DNA from: Microbacterium luteolum
GTDB lineage: Bacteria > Actinomycetota > Actinomycetes > Actinomycetales > Microbacteriaceae
DNA length: 64,000 bases
NCBI RefSeq assembly: GCF_039533965.1
Contig: NZ_BAAAUN010000001.1
Coordinates: 3,694,950-3,758,949, forward strand
Reading direction: 5' to 3'
The notes below the pieces were generated by a model, which saw only the letters and a list, made by a program, of their open reading frames with translations, was not told where the DNA came from and ran no database searches. Positions 1 through 10,326 of the stretch are shown here, piece after piece. The position numbers and the translations under genes were made by a program. Each line of letters opens with the position of its first letter. Positions within the stretch are counted from its first letter, which is position 1.

Positions 1-1
1 C

Positions 2-1768
2 CGCATCGCCGCGAACCTCGGCGCGCCCGTGCTGCTCGCGCTCAGCGGCCGCGATCAGCAGCGGCAGGCGGAGCAGCTCGGCACGACGACCGCGCGCACC
101 GCGGCGGCGGTGAGCCAGATCGCCGCACTGGCGCTGTCCGAACTCGCCGAGGAGCGCGCGGAGCTGTTCGCGGTCGTCGTCAACCGCGCGGATCCGGCAG
201 CCCTCGACGACATCGTCGCCGAGGTGTCGGGAGCGCTTCCCGAGGAGGGCACCCCCGTCTGGGCGATCCCGGAGGACCGTGCGCTGGTCGCACCCTCGAT
301 CCGCAGTATCCTCGCCGCGGTCGACGGGAAGCTCCTCAAGGGCGACGACGACAGGCTCGGACGCGAGGCGCTCACGATCGTCGTCGCCGGCATGTCGATG
401 GTGAACGTGCTCCCGCGGCTCACCGAGGAGGCGGTCGTGGTGATCCCCGCCGACCGCACCGAGGTGCTGCTCGCCGCCCTGCTGGCCGACTCGTCCGGCA
501 CGTTCCCTCGCATCGCCGGCATCATCCTCAACGGACCGTTCCCACTTCCCGAGCCGATCGTGCAGCTTCTCGACGGCTTCTCCTCGACGGTGCCGATCAT
601 CACGACCGACCTCGGCACCTACGACACCGCGGTGCGGGTCATGGGCACCCGCGGCCTGATCTCGCCGGACTCGCGCGCCCGCTACGATCGCGCCCTCGGC
701 CTCTTCCAGACCCATGTCGACATCGCCGAGCTGACCACGCAGCTGGGGCTCGCCGAATCGCGGGTCGTGACGCCGCTCATGTTCGAGTACGGCCTGATCG
801 AGCGCGCTCGGGCCGACCGTCGCCACATCGTCCTTCCCGAGGGCGACGACGATCGCATCCTCCGCGCCGCCGCCACCCTGCTCGCCAGGGAGGTCGCGGA
901 TCTCACGATCCTCGGCGACGAGGCATCGGTGCGGGCACGGGCCGTCGAGCTCGGGGTGGACATCTCCGCGGCCAGGGTGATCAGCACCACCGATCCCGAG
1001 CTGGTCGAGCGCTTCGCCGCAGAGTACGCCCGGCTGCGGGCGCACAAGGGCATCACCCTCGCGCAGGCGGCCGACACCGTGACCGACGTGTCGTACTTCG
1101 GGACGATGATGGTGCATCTGGGCCTCGCCGACGGCATGGTGTCGGGTGCCGCGCACACGACGGCGCACACGATCCGGCCGTCCTTCGAGATCATCAAGAC
1201 GAAGCCCGGTGTGAACGTGGTCTCCAGCGTCTTCCTGATGGCGCTCGCCGACCGTGTGCTCGTCTACGGCGACTGTGCCGTGATCCCTGACCCCACCAGC
1301 GAGCAGCTCGCCGACATCGCCGTCTCCTCGGCGGCGACCGCCCGTCAGTTCGGCATAGAGCCGCGCATCGCGATGCTCTCGTACTCGACGGGGGAGTCGG
1401 GGTCCGGAGCCGACGTCGACAAGGTCCGTGCGGCCACCGCCCTGGTGCGCGAGCGAGCTCCCGAGCTGCTCGTCGAAGGACCGATCCAGTACGACGCGGC
1501 AGCGGATGCCGCCGTCGCGAAGGCCAAGCTCCCCGACTCCGCGGTGGCGGGCAGGGCGACGGTCTTCGTCTTCCCCGACCTCAACACCGGCAACAACACC
1601 TACAAGGCCGTGCAGCGCTCCGCCGGCGCCGTCGCCATCGGGCCGGTGCTGCAGGGGCTCAACAAGCCCATCAACGACCTCTCCCGCGGCGCGCTCGTCG
1701 ACGACATCGTGAACACCGTGGCGATCACCGCGATCCAGGCCCAGAGCGCGGGGGAGGGCGCGGCATGA
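2..1768 (+). CDS. pta: phosphate acetyltransferase, 5' end outside window
   Basis: Converts acetyl-CoA and phosphate to acetyl phosphate and CoA, in the cytoplasm. The reading frame is open from base 2, so 588 residues are visible and the true start lies upstream. It is the long actinobacterial/enterobacterial form: an N-terminal P-loop-like (dethiobiotin synthetase-like) part, a central DRTGG domain around visible residues 150-240, and the catalytic PTA_PTB domain from about residue 274 (HIVLPEGDDDR) to the end, with the conserved run DLNTGNNTYKAVQR near residues 527-540. Its stop overlaps the ackA start (ATGA), so the two are translationally coupled and form the Pta-AckA acetate/acetyl-phosphate pathway. 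Confidence 0.96.
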   Translation, partial: RIAANLGAPVLLALSGRDQQRQAEQLGTTTARTAAAVSQIAALALSELAEERAELFAVVVNRADPAALDDIVAEVSGALPEEGTPVWAIPEDRALVAPSIRSILAAVDGKLLKGDDDRLGREALTIVVAGMSMVNVLPRLTEEAVVVIPADRTEVLLAALLADSSGTFPRIAGIILNGPFPLPEPIVQLLDGFSSTVPIITTDLGTYDTAVRVMGTRGLISPDSRARYDRALGLFQTHVDIAELTTQLGLAESRVVTPLMFEYGLIERARADRRHIVLPEGDDDRILRAAATLLAREVADLTILGDEASVRARAVELGVDISAARVISTTDPELVERFAAEYARLRAHKGITLAQAADTVTDVSYFGTMMVHLGLADGMVSGAAHTTAHTIRPSFEIIKTKPGVNVVSSVFLMALADRVLVYGDCAVIPDPTSEQLADIAVSSAATARQFGIEPRIAMLSYSTGESGSGADVDKVRAATALVRERAPELLVEGPIQYDAAADAAVAKAKLPDSAVAGRATVFVFPDLNTGNNTYKAVQRSAGAVAIGPVLQGLNKPINDLSRGALVDDIVNTVAITAIQAQSAGEGAA

Positions 1769-2985
1769 GCGCGATCCTGGTGATCAACAGCGGATCCTCG
1801 TCGCTGAAGTACAGCCTGATCGACGTGGACACCGAGGACGAGCTCGCGAGCGGACTCATCGAGCGGATCGGTCAGGACGCCAGCCCGGTCTCGCACACGG
1901 TCCGCCCGGAGACGACGGCGGATGCCGTGCCCACGATGCTCGATGCGACGTACCGGTCCGAGCAGCCGGTCGCCGATCACCGCGCCGCCTTCGCGGTGAT
2001 GCTGGAGCAGTTCGCGGCACACGGCCCGTCGCTGGAGGAGCGCCCGCCCGTCGCGGTCGGCCATCGCGTCGTGCACGGCGGCGCCCGCTTCTTCGCCCCG
2101 ACGCTGATCGACGCCGACGTCGAACGCCAGATCGACGAGCTCGCGGTGCTCGCGCCGCTGCACAACCCCGCGAACCTGGCCGGCATCCGCGCCGCGAAAG
2201 CCGTCTTCACCACCGTGCCGCACGTCGCCGTGTTCGACACCGCGTTCCACCAGACGCTCCCTCCCGCCGCCTTCACCTATGCGATCGACGCCGCGCTCGC
2301 CGCCGAGCACCGGGTCCGCCGCTATGGCTTCCACGGCACCAGTCACCAGTACGTGAGCGAGAAGGCGGCCGCGTTCCTCGGCAGAGATCTCGCCGACCTC
2401 CGCCAGATCGTCTTCCACCTCGGCAACGGCGCCTCGGTCACCGCGATCGACGGCGGACGCTCGGTCGAGACGTCGATGGGCCTGACACCGCTCGAGGGAC
2501 TCGTGATGGGCACCCGCTCCGGCGACCTCGATCCCGCCGCGCTCGTGCATCTGTCGCGGCGTGCGGGGCTGTCGATCGACGACCTCGATCGGCTGCTCAA
2601 CAGTCGCAGCGGCCTCCTCGGTCTCGCGGGACGCAGCGACATGCGCGACATCCTCACCGGTGTGGACGACGGGGAGGAGGCCGCGACGCTCGCCTTCGAC
2701 GTCTACATCCATCGGCTCCGCGCGTACGCCGGCGCCTACATCGCACAGCTCGGCGGCGTCGACGTTATCTCCTTCACCGCCGGCGTGGGAGAGAACGCGG
2801 CCCGGGTCAGGGCCGAAGCCCTCGCGACCCTCGGATTCGCGGGTGTCGAGATCGATCCGGCACGCAACGAGGCGCGGGAGCGCGGCATCCGCCGGATCTC
2901 CCGCGACGAGTCGCAGGTCGCCGTTCTCGTGGTGCCGACGAACGAGGAGCTGCAGATCGCCCGCCAGACCGCAGGACTGCTCTGA
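1765..2985 (+). CDS. ackA: acetate kinase
   Basis: Makes ATP and acetate from acetyl phosphate, or the reverse; cytoplasmic partner of Pta. The 406-residue length is normal for the family. Visible ASKHA-fold motifs are NSGSSSLKYSL (residues 7-17), HRVVHGG (about 100-106), FHGTSH (about 190) and HLGNGAS (about 218). The ATG overlaps the pta stop by four bases, which fixes the start. No terminator hairpin is obvious after the stop; the next gene has its own leader. Confidence 0.97.
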   Translation: MSAILVINSGSSSLKYSLIDVDTEDELASGLIERIGQDASPVSHTVRPETTADAVPTMLDATYRSEQPVADHRAAFAVMLEQFAAHGPSLEERPPVAVGHRVVHGGARFFAPTLIDADVERQIDELAVLAPLHNPANLAGIRAAKAVFTTVPHVAVFDTAFHQTLPPAAFTYAIDAALAAEHRVRRYGFHGTSHQYVSEKAAAFLGRDLADLRQIVFHLGNGASVTAIDGGRSVETSMGLTPLEGLVMGTRSGDLDPAALVHLSRRAGLSIDDLDRLLNSRSGLLGLAGRSDMRDILTGVDDGEEAATLAFDVYIHRLRAYAGAYIAQLGGVDVISFTAGVGENAARVRAEALATLGFAGVEIDPARNEARERGIRRISRDESQVAVLVVPTNEELQIARQTAGLL

Positions 2986-3028
2986 TCGGATGCCGCGTCA
3001 GGGGTTACCCCGCCAGGCCGCACCGCAT

Positions 3029-3034
3029 TACGCT
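3029..3034 (+). promoter_or_regulatory. -10 element of the phosphoglucomutase/GH65 operon
   Basis: TACGCT at 3029-3034 would place transcription start near 3041, about 50 bases before the GTG at 3091. A GTG does sit six bases after this hexamer, but it opens a frame that does not encode the HAD protein, so this promoter appears to be leadered. Confidence 0.4.
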
Positions 3035-3090
3035 TGCACAGTGGCACGGAGAGGTGCCGAACCATCATCGCCCTTCTCCTGGAGGCTCCT

Positions 3091-3849
3091 GTGCCAGAAG
3101 CCCTGCCCGATCTGCTCCACGCCGACGGTGTGCTCTTCGACCTCGACGGCGTGCTCACGCCGACGGCGGAGGTGCACATGCGGGCGTGGAAGGTCGTGTT
3201 CGACGATGTCTTCGAGCGCTGGGGGATCACGCCCGCCTACACGGATGCCGACTACTACGACTTCGTCGACGGCAAGAAGCGCTACGACGGCGTCGCCAGC
3301 CTGATGCAGAGCCGCAACGTCGAGGTCCCCTGGGGTGACGTCGACGACGATCCCGCCGCCGAGACCGTCTGCGGCATCGGCAACCGCAAGAACGCCGCCT
3401 TCGCCGCGTCCCTGCGCGGCCAGGGGATCGCTCCGTACCCTGGGTCGCTCGCCCTCATCGAGCAGCTGTCCGCCGCCGGCGTTCCGCTCGGCGTCGTCTC
3501 GAGCTCGAAGAACGCCGAGGAGGTCCTCGGCGCCGCCGGCATCCGCTCGTTCTTCCGGATCGTCGTCGACGGCGTCGTCGCCGAGCGCGACGGTCTCGCC
3601 TCCAAGCCCGCCGCCGACATGTTCGCCGCCGGCGCCGCCGCCCTCGGCGTCGACCCGGCGCGTTCCGTCGCCGTGGAGGACGCCACCTCGGGCGCGGCAT
3701 CCGCCGCTGCCGCCGGCTTCGCCACCGTCGTCGGCGTCGACCGCGGCGCGGGTGCCGACGCCCTGCGCGATGCCGGAGCCACCGTCGTCGTCGACGACCT
3801 CGACGTCTTCCTTCCCGAAACCCGCACCGACAACCCGGAGACCGCATGA
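3091..3849 (+). CDS. HAD-family beta-phosphoglucomutase
   Basis: Predicted to interconvert beta-glucose 1-phosphate and glucose 6-phosphate. GTG 3091 is chosen because GGAGG (3081-3085) lies five bases upstream; the frame runs 19 codons further back but without homology-like sequence. The 252-residue product has the HAD nucleophile motif FDLDGVL (residues 16-22), the cap domain, the SSS motif (about 137), Lys in KPAAD (about 172) and the acidic motif EDATSG (about 196). Its stop overlaps the GH65 start (ATGA). Pairing with a GH65 phosphorylase is the classic arrangement in which the phosphorylase releases beta-glucose 1-phosphate. Confidence 0.9.
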   Translation: MPEALPDLLHADGVLFDLDGVLTPTAEVHMRAWKVVFDDVFERWGITPAYTDADYYDFVDGKKRYDGVASLMQSRNVEVPWGDVDDDPAAETVCGIGNRKNAAFAASLRGQGIAPYPGSLALIEQLSAAGVPLGVVSSSKNAEEVLGAAGIRSFFRIVVDGVVAERDGLASKPAADMFAAGAAALGVDPARSVAVEDATSGAASAAAAGFATVVGVDRGAGADALRDAGATVVVDDLDVFLPETRTDNPETA

Positions 3850-6359
3850 TCGACCGCGACCGCTTCCCCGTCGACCCATGGCGTCTCATCGAGACGAGCT
3901 ACTCCGAGGAAGGCGTGGGGGAGACGCTGTTCTCCGTGGGCAACGGCTACCTCGGCCTCCGCGGCAACCACATCGAGGGTCGCGGCGCACACGAGCACGG
4001 CACCTTCATCAACGGGCTCCACGAGACCTGGCCGATCCGTCACGCCGAGCAGGCGTACGGCTTCGCCGAGGTGGGGCAGACCATCGTCAACGCGCCCGAC
4101 GCGAAGATCATGCGCGTCTACGTCGACGACGAGCCGATGTCGTTCGACGAGGCCGACGTGCGCGAGTACCAGCGCACCCTCGACATGCGCACCGGCGTCC
4201 TGGAGCGACTCGTCGTCTGGGAGACCCCGTCGGGCAAGCGCGTCCGCATCCGAGACGAGCGCATCGTCAGCTTCGAGGAGCGGCACCTCGCGATCCTCCG
4301 CCTCGAGGTCACGGTCGAGAACTCCGACGCCCCGGTGACGATCAGCTGCCAGCTGCTCAACCGGCAGGACGGCGGCAACGTGTATGCCGGCACGCCGGTC
4401 GCGGCGCAGAAGAAGAAGGCCGGCTTCGATCCCCGCAAGTCGGAGAAGATCGCGGATCGCGTTCTCCACCCCGCCGAATACTGGCAGGACGGACTGCGGG
4501 CCGCGCTGTCGTACCAGGTCGCCGACTCGGGCATGACCGTCGCCGTGGTCGCCGACCACATCATCGAGACCGACAACGAGTACAGCGCCCGGCAGCTCAT
4601 CGAGCCGGACATCGCGAAGAACGTGTTCCGCGTGCAGGCGAAGGCCGGCGTCCCGATCCGGATCACCAAGCTCGTCAGCTACCACACCTCGCGGGGCGTC
4701 CCCCCGCGCGAGCTCGTCGACCGCTGCCGCCGCTCCCTCGACAGGGTCGCGGTGGAGGGCGTCGAGACGCAGTTCCGCCGGCAGGCCGACTGGCTCGCCG
4801 CGTTCTGGGAGCGCAGCGACGTGCAGATCGGCGGCCGCGAGGACATCCAGCAGGCGACCCGCTGGTGCCTGCTGCAGCTCGCGCAGGCGTCGGCCCGCGC
4901 CGACGGCACCGGCGTGCCGGCCAAGGGCGTCTCGGGCTCGGGCTACAGCGGCCACTACTTCTGGGACACCGAGATCTACGTGCTCCCGTTCCTCACCTAC
5001 ACGTCGCCGCAGTGGGCGCGCAACGCGCTCCGCGCCCGCGTCCAGATGCTCCCCGCCGCCCGCCGCAGGGCCGCGCAGCTCAACGAGGCCGGGGCGCTGT
5101 TCCCCTGGCGGACCATCAACGGCGAGGAGGCATCGGCCTACTACGCCGCCGGCACCGCGCAGTACCACATCAACGCCGACGTGAGCTTCGCGCTCGGCAA
5201 GTACGTGCGCGCCACCGGCGACGAGGACTTCCTCCGTCGCGAGGGCGCGGACATCGCCATCGAGACGGCGCGGCTCTGGGCGACCCTCGGATTCTGGCGG
5301 GGCTCGCGGCTGATGGAGGAGCCCGGCGCGGGCGAGACGATCGAGACCTTCCACATCCACGGTGTGACCGGCCCCGACGAGTACACGACGGTCGTGAACG
5401 ACAACCTCTACACGAACGTGATGGCGCGGTACAACCTCCGCTACGCCGCGCGGATCGTGCGGGAGATCCAGGAGACCTACCCCGAGGACTACACGCGGCT
5501 CGTCGAGCGCACGGGTCTCGGTGCGGGGGAGGCGGAGGCCTGGGAGCGCGCCGCCGAGGCCATGTTCATCCCGTACAGCGAGAGCCTCGGCATCCACCCG
5601 CAGGATTCGCTGTTCCTCGAGCGCGAGGTCTGGGACCTCGCCCAGACGCCGGCCGATCAGCGTCCGCTGCTGCTGCACTTCCACCCGCTGGTGATCTACC
5701 GGTTCCAGGTGCTCAAGCAGGCGGATGTCGTGCTCGCGCTGTTCCTGCAGGGCAACCACTTCACCCCGGAGGAGAAGCGGGCCGACTTCGACTACTACGA
5801 CCCGCTGACGACGGGCGACTCCACGCTGTCGGCGGTCGTGCAGTCGATCCTCGCCGCCGAGGTCGGCTACCAGGACCTCGCGCAGCGCTACTTCGAGCAG
5901 TCGCTGTTCGTCGACCTGCACGACCTGCACCACAACGCGGCGGACGGCGTGCACGTCGCCTCCGCCGGTGGGGTGTGGACGGCGCTCGTGTGCGGTTTCG
6001 GCGGCATGCGCGACTACGCGGGGGAGCTCAGCTTCGACCCGCGCCTCCCGGCGGACTGGCCCTCGCTGTCGTTCCCGCTGCAGTGGCAGGGATCGGACGT
6101 GCAGGTCACCGTGACGAAGGACGCGCTGCAGCTGCGGGTGCGCAGCGGAGCACCGGTGGCCTTCACCGTGCGGGACGCCGCGTACATCGCGACGACCGAC
6201 GAGGCCGTCGTGGTTCCGCTCGCCGACCAGGGGCCGCTGATCCCCGGGCGCCCGACGCTGCGGCAGTTCGCCGACGCGCTGCGCGAGGACGGGACGAGGC
6301 TCTCGGCATCCGTTCCGGTCATCACGACGGCGATCCCGATCATCGAGCCGATCGACTGA
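3846..6359 (+). CDS. glycoside hydrolase family 65 disaccharide phosphorylase
   Basis: Predicted inverting phosphorolysis of an alpha-glucobiose (trehalose, maltose, kojibiose or nigerose) to glucose and beta-glucose 1-phosphate. The 837 residues cover the family's N-terminal beta-sandwich, helical linker, (alpha/alpha)6 barrel and C-terminal beta-sheet. The general-acid motif GPDEY is present, with Glu at residue 512, and the phosphate-site strand HFHPL follows near 610. WDTE (about 375) is another family signature. Substrate cannot be assigned from sequence alone. It is coupled to the mutase by an ATGA overlap, which supplies the next catabolic step. No signal peptide, so it acts on imported or internal sugar. 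Confidence 0.9.
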   Translation: MIDRDRFPVDPWRLIETSYSEEGVGETLFSVGNGYLGLRGNHIEGRGAHEHGTFINGLHETWPIRHAEQAYGFAEVGQTIVNAPDAKIMRVYVDDEPMSFDEADVREYQRTLDMRTGVLERLVVWETPSGKRVRIRDERIVSFEERHLAILRLEVTVENSDAPVTISCQLLNRQDGGNVYAGTPVAAQKKKAGFDPRKSEKIADRVLHPAEYWQDGLRAALSYQVADSGMTVAVVADHIIETDNEYSARQLIEPDIAKNVFRVQAKAGVPIRITKLVSYHTSRGVPPRELVDRCRRSLDRVAVEGVETQFRRQADWLAAFWERSDVQIGGREDIQQATRWCLLQLAQASARADGTGVPAKGVSGSGYSGHYFWDTEIYVLPFLTYTSPQWARNALRARVQMLPAARRRAAQLNEAGALFPWRTINGEEASAYYAAGTAQYHINADVSFALGKYVRATGDEDFLRREGADIAIETARLWATLGFWRGSRLMEEPGAGETIETFHIHGVTGPDEYTTVVNDNLYTNVMARYNLRYAARIVREIQETYPEDYTRLVERTGLGAGEAEAWERAAEAMFIPYSESLGIHPQDSLFLEREVWDLAQTPADQRPLLLHFHPLVIYRFQVLKQADVVLALFLQGNHFTPEEKRADFDYYDPLTTGDSTLSAVVQSILAAEVGYQDLAQRYFEQSLFVDLHDLHHNAADGVHVASAGGVWTALVCGFGGMRDYAGELSFDPRLPADWPSLSFPLQWQGSDVQVTVTKDALQLRVRSGAPVAFTVRDAAYIATTDEAVVVPLADQGPLIPGRPTLRQFADALREDGTRLSASVPVITTAIPIIEPID

Positions 6360-6404
6360 TCAGGTGACCGCCGAAGTGTCGGTGGCACGCCGTAGGCTGT
6401 TGAG

Positions 6405-8665
6405 GTGACCACAGCCCTCTACCGCCGCTACCGACCCGAGACGTTCGGCGAGATGATCGGGCAGTCTCAGGTGACCGATCCGCTGATGACCGCGCTGCGC
6501 GGAGACCGCGTCGGGCACGCCTACCTGTTCTCCGGGCCGCGCGGGTGCGGCAAGACGACCTCGGCGCGCATCCTGGCCCGCTGTCTGAACTGCGCCGCGG
6601 GTCCGACCGACACGCCCTGCGGCACCTGCGACAGCTGCGTCGAGCTGTCGCGCGCCGGCGGCGGATCGCTCGACGTCGTCGAGATCGACGCCGCGAGCCA
6701 CAACGGCGTCGACGATGCACGCGACCTCCGCGAGCGGGCGACGTTCGCCCCGAGCCGCGACCGCTACAAGATCTTCATCCTCGACGAGGCGCACATGGTC
6801 ACCCCGCAGGGATTCAACGCCCTGCTGAAGCTCGTCGAAGAGCCGCCGGAGCACGTGAAGTTCATCTTCGCGACCACCGAGCCCGAGAAGGTGCTCGGCA
6901 CGATCCGCTCCCGCACGCACCACTACCCGTTCCGCCTGGTTCCGCCCGCCGCGATGCTCGAGTACGTCGCGAAGCTCTGCGGCGAGGAGGGCGTGATCGT
7001 CGAGCAGGGCGTGCTGCCGCTCGTCGTGCGCGCCGGCGGCGGCTCGCCCCGAGACACGCTGTCGCTGCTCGACCAGCTCATCGCGGGCTCCGACGCCCCG
7101 GCCGGCTCCGAGACCGTGACGGTCGGGTATGCGCGCGCCGTCGCCCTCCTCGGGTACACGCACGCCGCTCTGCTCGACGAGATCGTCGACGCGCTCGCCG
7201 CGGGCGATGCCGCAGCGGCCTTCCCCGCGATCGACCGCGTCGTGCAGACCGGTCAGGATCCCCGTCGCTTCGTCGACGATCTGCTCGAGCGACTGCGCGA
7301 TCTCATCGTGATCGCGGCGGTCGGGGCGGGCGCCTCGGCCGTGCTCCGCGGCATCGCCGAAGACGACCTCGAGCGCATGCGCGGGCAGGCAGCGGCCTTC
7401 GGGGCATCGCGTCTGTCGCGCACGGCCGACGTGGTCAGTGCGGCCCTCGACGACATGAGCGGTGCGACGTCCCCTCGCCTGCATCTCGAGCTCATGGTGG
7501 CTCGCGTGCTCGCCGGAGCGTCGGATGCCGTGGCCGCGGCCCCTGCAGTCGGCGCTTCCGAACGTCCGGCAGCTCCCGCCGCTGCCCGCGCCCAGGTGCC
7601 CGCCGCCGCGGCTGCCGCACCGGCTGCCGCACCTGCTGCCGCGCCCGCACCCGAGCCTGCGCCGACTTCCTCGACCGCCCCGGCGGAGGCTGCCGCAGCG
7701 ACCCCGGCTGTCGAGACCGCCGCCGCGCCCCAGACCCCCGTCGCGGATGACACCTCGGCGGTGGCCGATCCCGAACCCGCTGCCGCGGCATCCGTGCCCG
7801 CCGGGCCGGTCACCCTGGAGTCCATCACCGCCGCATGGCCGGCCGTGCTCACGCGTCTGGAGAGCATCAGCCGCACCTCCTGGCTGCTCGCGACGGCCGT
7901 GCAGCCGCTCGCGTATGTCACGGAGAGCGATGTGCTCACGCTCGGATTCACGAGCCAGCACGACGTCGCGAAGTTCAAGGGCACGACGCCCGGCTCCGGC
8001 CCGTCGGACCACCTGCGCACGGCGATCGAGCAGGAGCTCGGCGTCCGCGTGAAGTACATCCCCGCGCCGATGCCGTCCGGCGGTGCGCCGCGCCAGCCCG
8101 CGGCATCCGCCGTCTCGGCTCCCGCCGACGCCGCACCCGCGTCGGAGCCTGCGTCAGCGGGTTCCTCCCGCCCGCAGGTCCGTGGCGCGTCCGCCCCCTC
8201 CGTCACGGAGTGGGCCGTCGCTCCCATCCCCACCGCCTCGCCCGCGGCCGAGGCCCCGGCCCCGGCATCCCCGCTTCCCGTCGACGACGAACCCGAAGAG
8301 GTCGAGGCGGCAGCGTCAGCGCCCGCCGCGCCGACCGACGGCGCCGTCGACCGCGAGGAGCCGCCGTTGCCCGGCGACGACGAGGCTCCCTCCTTCGACG
8401 ACGAGCCGCCCTACGACCCGTCGTACGAGCCGGTCGGAGCACCGCAGGGACCGCCGCCGCGTCAGGACGCGCCGCCCGCGTCGTCTGCGCCCGCTGCGCA
8501 GGCAGCTCCCCGGGCGCAGCGTGCGCCCTCCGCCTCTCCGGTCGTCACCGAACGCGCGCCCTCCGTCGGGGGAGTGCAGCGCTACGGCGAGGCCGTGATC
8601 CGCCAGGTGCTCGGCGCGACGTTCCTGCGCGAAGAGCCCTACGAGCCCCCGACGAGGTTCTCCTG

Positions 8666-8666
<1 letters not shown>
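6405..8666 (+). CDS. dnaX: DNA polymerase III subunit gamma/tau
   Basis: Clamp-loader ATPase that organises the replicative polymerase. The 753-residue product has Walker [10 protein letters not shown] (from residue 44), a four-Cys zinc module between about residues 62 and 81, the Walker B box DEAH (about 126) and the arginine-finger region; residues from about 370 onward are long Ala/Pro/Glu-rich linkers around a tau-specific domain at about 470-560. GTG 6405 has no Shine-Dalgarno sequence; TAGGCT at 6393-6398 lies exactly six bases before it, implying a leaderless mRNA. recR follows with a one-base overlap (TGATG). Confidence 0.96.
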
Positions 8667-9255
<589 letters not shown>

Positions 9256-9259
<4 letters not shown>

Positions 9260-10203
9260 ACGCCCAGGGCGGCTTCTCCCGACGCGGCTGGCTCCTCTTC
9301 GGGGCGATGGCGCTGCTGTGGGGCGTGCCGTACCTGTTCATCAGCATCGCGGTCGAGTCGCTCTCGCCGCCCGCGATCGTGGCCGGTCGCACGCTCATCG
9401 CCGCTCTGCTGCTGCTGCCGTTCGCCCTCCGCGGCGGGGCACTGCGCACCGCCCTCAAGCACTGGCCGTGGGTGCTCGCCTTCGGCCTCGTCGAGATGGC
9501 GGGTCCGTTCGTGCTCCTGGGGCACGCCGAGATGACGCTGCCCTCGGGCATGACCGGGCTCCTGGTGGCCACGGTGCCCCTGTTCGCGGCGCTGATCGCC
9601 CTCGGCGGCGGTGATCGCGGCGTGCTCCGGCCCGCGCGCGGCATCGGCCTCCTCGTCGGCTTCATCGGCGTCGGGATCGTGGTCGCCGGACCCGGGCTGT
9701 TCGGCGGCGAGATCAGCCTGCTTGCGGCGGGCGAGGTGCTCCTCGTCGCGATCCTCTACGCGATCGCCCCGTTCATCGTCGCGCGCAAGCTCACGGAGGT
9801 CCCCTCGCTCGGGACCATCACGCTGTCGCTGCTGATGATCGGCATCCTGTACCTCCCGATCGGACTGCTCACGCAGCACGAGGTTCCGACGCTGCCGTCC
9901 ATCGCCGCGCTCCTCGCGCTCGCGGTGATCTGCACCGCCGTCGCGTTCCTGGCGTTCTTCGCGCTCATCCGCGAGGTCGGACCTGTGCGCGCGCCGCTGT
10001 TCACCTACGTGAATCCCGTCGTGGCGATCATCCTCGGCGCGCTCGTGCTCGCCGAACCGCTGACGCCCGGTCTCCTCATCGGCTTCCCCCTGATCATCGC
10101 CGGATGCTGGTTCGCCGCGACCGGCGGACGCCTGCGGCGCGCCACGGCCGATCCGCTCGCATCCGATCCGCCTCCGGCCGCCGTACTGCCGCCCGCACCC
10201 TGA
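9256..10203 (+). CDS. EamA/DMT-family membrane transporter
   Basis: Predicted ten-helix drug/metabolite exporter of 315 residues in the cytoplasmic membrane. Two EamA repeats are visible: the first begins with the [13 protein letters not shown] stretch (about residues 17-29), the second around residue 155, each with five hydrophobic helices; the C-terminal tail is Ala/Pro-rich and cytoplasmic. The GTG at 9256 overlaps the recR stop (GTGA), excluding the longer upstream frame. Substrate unknown; its presence behind recR looks like operon hitch-hiking rather than a repair function. Confidence 0.85.
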
Positions 10204-10280
10204 CACCCGCCCGCGGACGCCCGCCCCTGACGCCCGCCCGCGGAATCGACACATGCGCGGCGGGGTATACGGCCCGATCG

Positions 10281-10286
10281 TAGAAT
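10281..10286 (+). promoter_or_regulatory. -10 element upstream of lysC
   Basis: TAGAAT at 10281-10286 predicts transcription start near 10293, leaving a leader of about 34 bases that contains the lysC ribosome-binding site. The preceding 80 bases contain a direct repeat of GCCCGCCCGCGGA-like units without an obvious role. Confidence 0.45.
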
Positions 10287-10326
10287 GAGCGGTGGGCGGA
10301 TCCGCCCGACATCCCCGGGAGTGAAC

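Noticed and set aside
3035..3304. GTG at 3041 six bases after TACGCT, as at the leaderless genes
   Set aside because: That codon opens a Ser/Cys/Arg-rich frame overlapping the HAD gene in the wrong phase; GTG 3091 has a strong ribosome-binding site and the right protein.
3282..5954. Very long open frame on the minus strand opposite the GH65 gene
   Set aside because: It is an Arg/Val/Asp-rich antisense shadow of a clear GH65 frame, a GC-bias effect; no motifs and no promoter.
7500..8600. Low-complexity Ala/Pro-coding stretch in dnaX as a tandem repeat or frameshift site
   Set aside because: It is the usual flexible linker of actinobacterial tau; the frame stays intact to the C-terminal domain and no slippery A-run is present.
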